From RGIG1934 sp964492545 (GTDB taxonomy: Bacteria > Bacillota > Clostridia > Lachnospirales > Lachnospiraceae), in contig CAZBKO010000074.1 in assembly GCA_964492545.1 (NCBI GenBank), positions 1-11,518 on the forward strand: a DNA stretch of 11,518 bases, read 5' to 3'. Shown here piece after piece: positions 7,356-11,518 of this stretch. Position numbers and translations under genes: made by a program. Under the pieces are notes generated by a model that searched no databases, was not told the DNA's origin, and was given only the letters and a program-made list of their open reading frames with translations. Position 1 is the first letter of the stretch. Each line of letters starts with the position of its first letter.

Positions 7356-8370
7356 TTATCTCGTCACCTCCACCTCTGGCAACAATGATTTCACCAGAGT
7401 CTTCCAGTTTTCTGATAATATTTACAATCTTCTGCTGTGCCTCTTCAACATCCTTCATACGTACAGGTCCCATAAAGTCCATGTCTTCTTTTATCATAGC
7501 TGCAAGACGTTTTGAAAGGTTATTAAGTATAACATTCTGTACTTCTTCTGCTGCAGCCTTAAGTGCAACACCCAAATCATTGTTATCAACGTCTCTAAGC
7601 ACTCTCTGAATTGTCTTGTCATCAAGTGATAAGATATCCTCGAATACAAACATTTTTCTCTTGATTTCTTCTGCCAATTCCGGTTCTTCGATTTCCAAAT
7701 TCTCCATAATATGTTTTTCTGTTCCTCTGTCAACAGAATTAAGTATATCTACAATTGCATCAACTCCACCAACAATTGTGTAATCCTGATTAACAAGCGA
7801 TGCAAGCTTTCTTTCAAGTATCTTTTCCACTTCCTTGATTACATCAGGTGATGTTCTGTCCATCTGTGCAATACGTTTTGCAACATCTGCCTGTTTGTCG
7901 GGTGGCAATGACGCTATAATCTGTGATGCCTGACTAGATGGTAAATATGATAGAATCAATGCTATAGTCTGAGGATGTTCATCCTGTATAAAGTTCAACA
8001 GCTGTGATGCATCCGTTTTTCTTATAAACTCAAAAGGTCTAACCTGTAATGAAGCAGTAAGTCGTCCAATAACATCCTGTGCCTTGTCAGAACCAAGTGC
8101 TTTCTCAAGCAATTCCTTCGCATATCCTATACCGCCTTCAGCAATATACTGCTGAGCAAGACATACCTCATAAAATTCTGCCAGAACATCTTCTTTTGTC
8201 TGAGGGGATACACTCCTTGTATTGGCAATTTCCAGTGTAATATCCTCTATCTCATCTTCTTTTAAATGTTTAAATATCTTAGATGATTTTTCAGGTCCAA
8301 GCGAAATAAGCAAAATAGCTGCTTTTTGTATTCCCTGAACTCCATTATTCTGATTGTAATTCTTAGGCAT
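7348..8370 (-). CDS. fliG: Flagellar motor switch protein FliG
   Basis: FliG forms the rotor ring on the cytoplasmic face of FliF and receives torque from the stator. The N-terminal domain begins QGIQKAAILLISLGPEKSSK; the middle domain has the EHPQ motif (DEHPQTIALILSYLP); the next segment is GGVDAIVDILNSVDRGTEK; the C-terminal torque helix is LDDKTIQRVLRDVD with the expected charged residues. From the ATG at 8370 it is 340 residues, close to B. subtilis FliG (338). An upstream ATG at 8382 would add MEEA, but the site GGAGG (8376-8380) lies within those codons and stands five bases before the 8370 ATG, so the shorter form is preferred. It follows fliF and overlaps fliH. Confidence 0.97.
   Translation of the reverse strand: MPKNYNQNNGVQGIQKAAILLISLGPEKSSKIFKHLKEDEIEDITLEIANTRSVSPQTKEDVLAEFYEVCLAQQYIAEGGIGYAKELLEKALGSDKAQDVIGRLTASLQVRPFEFIRKTDASQLLNFIQDEHPQTIALILSYLPSSQASQIIASLPPDKQADVAKRIAQMDRTSPDVIKEVEKILERKLASLVNQDYTIVGGVDAIVDILNSVDRGTEKHIMENLEIEEPELAEEIKRKMFVFEDILSLDDKTIQRVLRDVDNNDLGVALKAAAEEVQNVILNNLSKRLAAMIKEDMDFMGPVRMKDVEEAQQKIVNIIRKLEDSGEIIVARGGGDEIIV
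7364..7371 (-). promoter_or_regulatory. Ribosome binding site of fliH inside the fliG 3' end
   Basis: GGAGGTGA, a full match to the 16S anti-Shine-Dalgarno core, lies in the codons for the glycine run near the FliG C-terminus (ARGGGDEIIV). Eight bases separate it from the TTG start of fliH at 7355. It fixes this rare start codon. Confidence 0.85.
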
Positions 8371-8375
8371 AGCTT

Positions 8376-8380
8376 CCTCC
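8376..8380 (-). promoter_or_regulatory. Ribosome binding site deciding the fliG start
   Basis: GGAGG lies five bases before the ATG at 8370 and inside the codons that an earlier ATG (8382) would use. No comparable site precedes 8382, so 8370 is the likelier start. Confidence 0.7.
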
Positions 8381-8406
8381 ATTCCAGCAATATATAAATG
8401 TATATT

Positions 8407-10023
8407 CTAATTCCAATCATCTTCCAGCCAATTGCGAAGTAATAATGCAACTGCCTCTGGATTCTCATCCACAAATTTCTCAATAGCTTTTCGCGTTTCA
8501 GATTTTTCATTAAGATCGATATCTTCAACTGGCTGCTGTTCCATAGTGCTTGATAACAACTCCTCTACTGATAATTCCGGTTCCATTTCAGTTACCTCAA
8601 CAGGTCTTGTACTCTTAAATACAACAAATGCAAGTAATGCAAGTATAACTACTGCAAACACATATGGTACATAATCTAATACATTTGTTGATGATGACGT
8701 TGCATCTACAAATTGTGGTATCTGATATGCAACAATTGTAATATTATCAGCAGAAAATCCTGTTGCGTCTGCTATCATTTCTTTTATGGTTGTAAGCTGT
8801 GGATCAGTTGGTGTTATCTCAACATTAGCTGCATTTTGTGATTTGAATTCATCCCACGATATATCATCAAGCAGTCCCAGCTTATCGACCTGTTCTTCAT
8901 CATATACAACTATGGAGCTTGCCGAAATAGCAACACTTGATGTTGTATAGTCAATTTTTCCAAGTTCTTTGCTTGTTGTCTCAACAATTTTGTTTACTGC
9001 ATACTCATATTTCTTCAGTGTATATGTACTTGTAGAGCCTGATCCGTTATCTATTTCATATGTAACCTCATCACTGTCGTTTGAATCTGTTCCAGGTACT
9101 CCACTTGCCCCGGAATTGCCTTCTGAATTGGATTCATATGATGAAAGATATGGTCCCTGTTCTCTGTCGCCTGTATCATACTTAGTATCCTCAACTGTTG
9201 CAACATCAAAATCCATATCAAGGAATGGTGAAACTTCAACAGTCTGATACATTTCTGCCGCATCAAATAATTTCTTAATATTAGTTATTACAAGATCCAT
9301 TGCAACCTGACGCATTTCATTCTTATTGCCGCCGCCAACATAGCTTGAGCCATCTGAATAATCTGTTCCTCTAAACAGCATATTTCCTTCTGTATCAATA
9401 ATAGTAACAGATCCTGTAGTATCATTTCCAAGAGCTGTTGCTACCCACTGTGCCATGTTTGCTGATACATCACTTGATATATCCTTCTTTAGCTTCAGCG
9501 TAATGCTTGCAGATGACTCATCATCTGAATTAAGTACGCTTAATTTGCTTGTAGGTATATTAAGATATACTGATGCTGATCTTACATAATCAAGGCTCTC
9601 TAATGATACTCGTATCTTATCTTCAAGATATGCCTTATATTTCTTTTCCTTGTCTGCTTCAGTCTGGTCAAATCCTCCACTAAGTGCATCACTGAGAGAA
9701 TATCCCTTGGCCATTACTCCCTCTGTGGATATTGCCATCTCGGCTTCGACTTTATCAGATTTTTCGACTTTGACTACCCAGGTATCGGATATTGTATATG
9801 TAATTCCTGCGTTGGTCAGGCAATCTCTAACCGATGATGCTGTCTCTGCCGAATCACATTCAACCAAAGTAACATATGTTGTTTTATTAAAAACAAAATA
9901 CATAATAACAAAAGCTATGATAAGTACTCCAATAATACTAAACATCATAGTTTTTTGCTTTTTATTGTATTTATTCCAGAATTCAACTATCTTATTCTGT
10001 ATATTTTTCATCTGTTCGTTCAT
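8407..10023 (-). CDS. fliF: Flagellar MS-ring protein FliF
   Basis: FliF forms the membrane MS ring that seeds flagellar assembly and houses the export gate. At 538 residues it is about the size of B. subtilis FliF. Two membrane helices frame the outer ring domains: about 25-45 (MMFSIIGVLIIAFVIMYFVF) and 449-470 (YVPYVFAVVILALLAFVVF). Ring-building motifs between them include YKAYLEDKIRVSLESLDYV and VRSASVYLNIPTSKLSV. A low-complexity Ser/Gly/Asp stretch (about 285-330) is the variable loop region. The cytoplasmic tail ends in the FliG-binding segment, AVALLLRNWLEDDWN. The ATG at 10023 has GGGAG eight bases upstream; an in-frame ATG at 10011 is less well placed. It follows fliE by 20 bases and precedes fliG. 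Confidence 0.97.
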   Translation of the reverse strand: MNEQMKNIQNKIVEFWNKYNKKQKTMMFSIIGVLIIAFVIMYFVFNKTTYVTLVECDSAETASSVRDCLTNAGITYTISDTWVVKVEKSDKVEAEMAISTEGVMAKGYSLSDALSGGFDQTEADKEKKYKAYLEDKIRVSLESLDYVRSASVYLNIPTSKLSVLNSDDESSASITLKLKKDISSDVSANMAQWVATALGNDTTGSVTIIDTEGNMLFRGTDYSDGSSYVGGGNKNEMRQVAMDLVITNIKKLFDAAEMYQTVEVSPFLDMDFDVATVEDTKYDTGDREQGPYLSSYESNSEGNSGASGVPGTDSNDSDEVTYEIDNGSGSTSTYTLKKYEYAVNKIVETTSKELGKIDYTTSSVAISASSIVVYDEEQVDKLGLLDDISWDEFKSQNAANVEITPTDPQLTTIKEMIADATGFSADNITIVAYQIPQFVDATSSSTNVLDYVPYVFAVVILALLAFVVFKSTRPVEVTEMEPELSVEELLSSTMEQQPVEDIDLNEKSETRKAIEKFVDENPEAVALLLRNWLEDDWN

Positions 10024-10043
10024 GAACTTAACTCCCTAATATA

Positions 10044-10382
10044 CTATATTTGAATGTTCATTATCTCTTTGTATGCTGAAATTAGCTGGTTCTTAATTGC
10101 AACTGTATACTGTAAAGATAATGCAGCCTTCTGCTGTGCTATTACCAAATCATGTGTATTATCTGAATATCCCATAGCAAAGTTCATCTGGGCTGTATCA
10201 GCATTATTTGTGAGCGTATTAGTCTCATCTAGCATCTGCATAGCTGAATCTAGGGCAGAAGAAAATGCTTTAGATGTATCAGTTTCTCCTGCTTTTGTAG
10301 TTTCATTTGTTGTGTTCGATAAATTAGCAGTTTTGTTTATGTAATCTGTTATGTTGCTAATCGATGATGTTATATCTGCCAT
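10044..10382 (-). CDS. fliE: Flagellar hook-basal body adaptor FliE
   Basis: FliE joins the MS ring/export gate to the proximal rod and is the first rod component exported. The C-terminal half shows the family pattern: THDLVIAQQKAALSLQYTV followed by KNQLISAYKEIMNIQI. From the ATG at 10382 it has 112 residues, near the normal 100-110. The longest frame starts with TTG at 10394 and would add MEED, but those codons contain GGAGG (10388-10392), which sits five bases before the 10382 ATG. No Sec signal or membrane segment is present, as expected of a type III substrate. It lies 24 bases after flgC and 20 before fliF, in the canonical flgB-flgC-fliE-fliF order. Confidence 0.95.
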   Translation of the reverse strand: MADITSSISNITDYINKTANLSNTTNETTKAGETDTSKAFSSALDSAMQMLDETNTLTNNADTAQMNFAMGYSDNTHDLVIAQQKAALSLQYTVAIKNQLISAYKEIMNIQI

Positions 10383-10387
10383 ATCTT

Positions 10388-10392
10388 CCTCC
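10388..10392 (-). promoter_or_regulatory. Ribosome binding site deciding the fliE start
   Basis: GGAGG stands five bases before the ATG at 10382 and falls inside the four-codon extension that an upstream TTG would give. It supports the shorter fliE. Confidence 0.7.
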
Positions 10393-10406
10393 AATTAATA
10401 ACAATA

Positions 10407-10844
10407 TTATTTACCTATTTCCAGTCCCTTTAATGCCATGGACTTACTTGCGCCAAATGCAGTTACATTTGCCTCATATGCTCTTGATGCATCAATCATA
10501 TTAGTCATCTCAGTGACTATATTAACATTAGGATATGTTACATATCCGTCATCATCTGCATCCGGATGAGATGGATCGTAGACTTTGCTTGATGGTGTCT
10601 CTGTATCGTCTGTTATAGATGAAACCTTAACACCTGAGCCAACATATCCCTGTGCCGTAAGCAAAGCGTTATTGAATGTATTAGCTCCCTTTTCAGAAAA
10701 TTGTACTATTTTTCTTGTATAAGGAGTTCCATCTCCAGTATTAGTTGTGTTAACATTTGCTATATTTGAAGAAATCGTATCTGACCTTAACCTCTGTGCC
10801 GTCATTCCTGATGCACTTATGTCAAATGATGAAAATAATCCCAT
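10407..10844 (-). CDS. flgC: Flagellar basal-body rod protein FlgC
   Basis: FlgC is a proximal rod subunit spanning the cell envelope between the MS ring and the hook. The N-terminus has the rod motif LFSSFDISASGMTAQRLRSD then SSNIANVNTTNT. Mid-protein is the FlgC-specific VYDPSHPDADDDGYVTYPNV, followed by NIVTEMTNMIDASRAYEANV and a C-terminal ALKGLEIGK. The 145-residue length is normal. It has no Sec signal, as it is exported by the flagellar system. The ATG at 10844 is preceded by AGGGAGGT, and the gene starts 15 bases after the flgB stop. Confidence 0.97.
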   Translation of the reverse strand: MGLFSSFDISASGMTAQRLRSDTISSNIANVNTTNTGDGTPYTRKIVQFSEKGANTFNNALLTAQGYVGSGVKVSSITDDTETPSSKVYDPSHPDADDDGYVTYPNVNIVTEMTNMIDASRAYEANVTAFGASKSMALKGLEIGK

Positions 10845-10859
10845 AATCTACCTCCCTGG

Positions 10860-11255
10860 TTAACTTGTAGTAAGTGCTGTCTTAATCATACTAAATTCAT
10901 GTGTTATGCTCTGTAAAAGTGCATTATACTTTATCTGGTTAGAAGCAAGTTCTACATTCTCTGTATCAATATCTACATTATTGCCATCCAACCTGTATGA
11001 TAAATTGCTCATATCAGTATATGATGTTGAATTCAAATGTCCCATCTCCACATCGGAGACAGCTTCTGATAATGTGGTAGAATCTGACCCTGCAAGCTCT
11101 TCCTGTAAATATGTTTCGAATTCTATATCTTTCCTTTTGTAATTAGGGGTATCAACATTAGCGATATTATTAGATATCACTGTATTTCTTGTCCAACTGG
11201 CATCTGCTGCCTTATCAAGGATATTCACATAATTAAAAATGCTTGAATTAATCAT
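10860..11255 (-). CDS. flgB: Flagellar basal-body rod protein FlgB
   Basis: FlgB is the proximal rod subunit and the first gene of the operon. The rod motif reads ISNNIANVDTPNYKRKDIEF (27-46). The C-terminal part has DGNNVDIDTENVELASNQIK and YNALLQSITHEFSMIKTAL, typical of FlgB. Its 131 residues match the family (B. subtilis about 129). It lacks a Sec signal, as an export substrate. The ATG at 11255 has GGAGG (11263-11267) seven bases upstream. The sigma-A promoter at 11298-11326 lies close before it, with a leader of roughly 35 bases, so it is likely the operon's main entry point. Confidence 0.97.
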   Translation of the reverse strand: MINSSIFNYVNILDKAADASWTRNTVISNNIANVDTPNYKRKDIEFETYLQEELAGSDSTTLSEAVSDVEMGHLNSTSYTDMSNLSYRLDGNNVDIDTENVELASNQIKYNALLQSITHEFSMIKTALTTS

Positions 11256-11297
11256 TGACTTTCCTCCATTTCACTTCACTCAAAAAGCACTTCTTTT

Positions 11298-11326
11298 ATT
11301 ATAAAATTATTGTAGAAATTTAGCAA
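11298..11326 (-). promoter_or_regulatory. Sigma-A promoter of the flagellar operon
   Basis: On the minus strand TTGCTA (11326-11321), a 17-base spacer and a perfect TATAAT (11303-11298) stand 43 bases before the flgB start. Transcription should begin near 11290, giving a leader of about 35 bases with the flgB ribosome site. A dyad lies directly upstream of the -35 element, and a loose CodY-box-like sequence fills the spacer. Confidence 0.7.
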
Positions 11327-11344
11327 GTACATTTTATCATGTAC
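11327..11344. promoter_or_regulatory. Dyad GTACAT-N6-ATGTAC next to the flgB -35 element
   Basis: This perfect 6-base inverted repeat with a 6-base centre ends exactly where the TTGCTA element begins. Such a place is typical of an activator or repressor operator. I do not recognise a regulator with this exact site. It might instead be a small RNA hairpin downstream of the terminator. Confidence 0.45.
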
Positions 11345-11346
11345 CG

Positions 11347-11402
11347 AAAATAAAAAGACTGTCCCCTTGATGCAAATCCTTTTGCATTGGTGAAGACAGT
11401 CT
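11347..11402 (-). terminator. Intrinsic terminator between codY and flgB
   Basis: On the minus strand AGACTGTC (11402-11395) pairs with GACAGTCT (11363-11356). Inside, ATGCAAA pairs with TTTGCAT around an AGGA loop, with a bulged middle. TTTTTATTTT follows directly (11356-11347). This is a good Rho-independent terminator. Its plain job is to end the codY transcript. Because a sigma-28-like promoter lies between codY and it, it may also end or attenuate a short RNA. Confidence 0.8.
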
Positions 11403-11414
11403 AAATCCTTTTAG
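11401..11414 (-). other. Small hairpin with AGGA loop before the terminator
   Basis: CTAAA and TTTAG pair around an AGGA loop on the minus strand. The loop and its flanks (AAAAGGATTT) repeat the apex of the terminator hairpin that follows, and the 3' arm shares two bases with the terminator's first arm, so the two structures compete slightly. Confidence 0.35.
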
Positions 11415-11427
11415 TCTCTGTGTTATT

Positions 11428-11456
11428 ATTTTAATATATATCGACATATTTTTCAA
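11428..11456 (-). promoter_or_regulatory. Possible overlapping sigma-A promoter after codY
   Basis: TTGAAA (11456-11451), 17 bases and TAAAAT (11433-11428) resemble a sigma-A promoter with one mismatch in each element. It overlaps the more specific sigma-28 motif, and AT-rich sequence produces such matches easily, so it is listed as an alternative. Confidence 0.3.
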
Positions 11457-11464
11457 TAGCTTTA
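11438..11464 (-). promoter_or_regulatory. Sigma-28 (FliA/SigD)-type promoter upstream of flgB
   Basis: TAAA (11464-11461, including the codY stop codon), a 15-base spacer and GTCGATAT (11445-11438) match the flagellar sigma consensus TAAA-N15-GCCGATAT at all but one base. B. subtilis has a sigma-D promoter (PD-3) in the same codY-flgB gap. RNA should start near 11430 and run at once into the terminator. Confidence 0.6.
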
Positions 11465-11518
11465 TATACCTAACTGGCAAAAAATAACCTGATTAAGAAT
11501 TCTTATACTTGTACCCTT
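11462..11518 (-). CDS. codY: 3' end of probable codY (partial)
   Basis: A frame open from the window edge encodes 18 residues, KGTSIRILNQVIFCQLGI, then TAA. The beginning resembles the conserved C-terminal pattern of CodY, whose winged-helix end reads roughly KGTxIKVLN in Firmicutes. CodY is the GTP- and branched-chain-amino-acid-sensing repressor of stationary-phase genes, including in B. subtilis the fla/che operon. In B. subtilis codY lies directly before flgB, so the position agrees. Only the tail is visible, so this rests on about nine matching positions plus synteny; the last residues differ from the charged tail usual in CodY. Confidence 0.55.
   Translation of the reverse strand, partial: KGTSIRILNQVIFCQLGI

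Noticed and set aside
11347..11420. A c-di-GMP riboswitch before flgB, as known in Clostridioides difficile
   Set aside because: The leader is too short and I do not see the GEMM core motifs, so the structure is described only as a terminator or possible attenuator.

Overview
The window is one continuous flagellar operon read entirely from the minus strand, so transcription runs from high to low coordinates. In transcription order it holds the 3' tail of a probable codY, a regulatory region, then flgB, flgC, fliE, fliF, fliG, fliH, fliI, fliJ, a MotE/YlxF-like gene, fliK, flgD, a small flagellar operon protein (TIGR02530 type), flgE and flbD (swrD). The low-coordinate edge falls just after flbD, where motA/motB or fliL normally follow. 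Gene order matches the fla/che operon of Firmicutes, including codY directly before flgB as in Bacillus subtilis. The AT-rich sequence, strong GGAGG-type ribosome sites, the short FlgD and the long (429 aa) FlgE suggest a motile Clostridia member, probably Lachnospiraceae. The species cannot be fixed from this window.

The genes together build the early flagellum. FliF (MS ring), FliE (rod adaptor), FlgB and FlgC (proximal rod) and FliG (rotor/switch) form the basal body. FliH, FliI and FliJ form the ATPase complex of the flagellar type III exporter. FlgD caps and FlgE builds the hook, and FliK measures hook length. The MotE-like protein has one membrane segment, a coiled coil and an MgtE_N-like end, and probably works at the motor or stator. 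FlbD is a small protein linked to stator function (SwrD in B. subtilis). Spacing is tight throughout, with one overlap (fliG/fliH).

The least ordinary part is the roughly 200 bases between codY and flgB (11256-11461). Reading along the minus strand it contains a sigma-28-like promoter (TAAA-N15-GTCGATAT) that begins on the codY stop codon, then a long intrinsic-terminator hairpin with a U tract, then a perfect GTACAT-N6-ATGTAC dyad, then a sigma-A promoter (TTGCTA-N17-TATAAT) about 43 bases before the flgB start. A flagellar-sigma promoter facing a terminator suggests either a short sigma-28-dependent leader RNA or an attenuator. A second, even closer sigma-28 match (TAAA-N16-GCCGATAT) lies inside fliJ, where it could add transcription of the motE-like gene, fliK, flgD and flgE late in assembly.

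Several starts differ from the longest reading frames. fliH begins with TTG overlapping the fliG stop. fliG, fliE and the TIGR02530-type gene are better started at an internal ATG that lies behind the Shine-Dalgarno sequence. Apart from these regulatory points the window is a well-conserved flagellar locus. I see no mobile element, CRISPR array, RNA gene or defence system in it.
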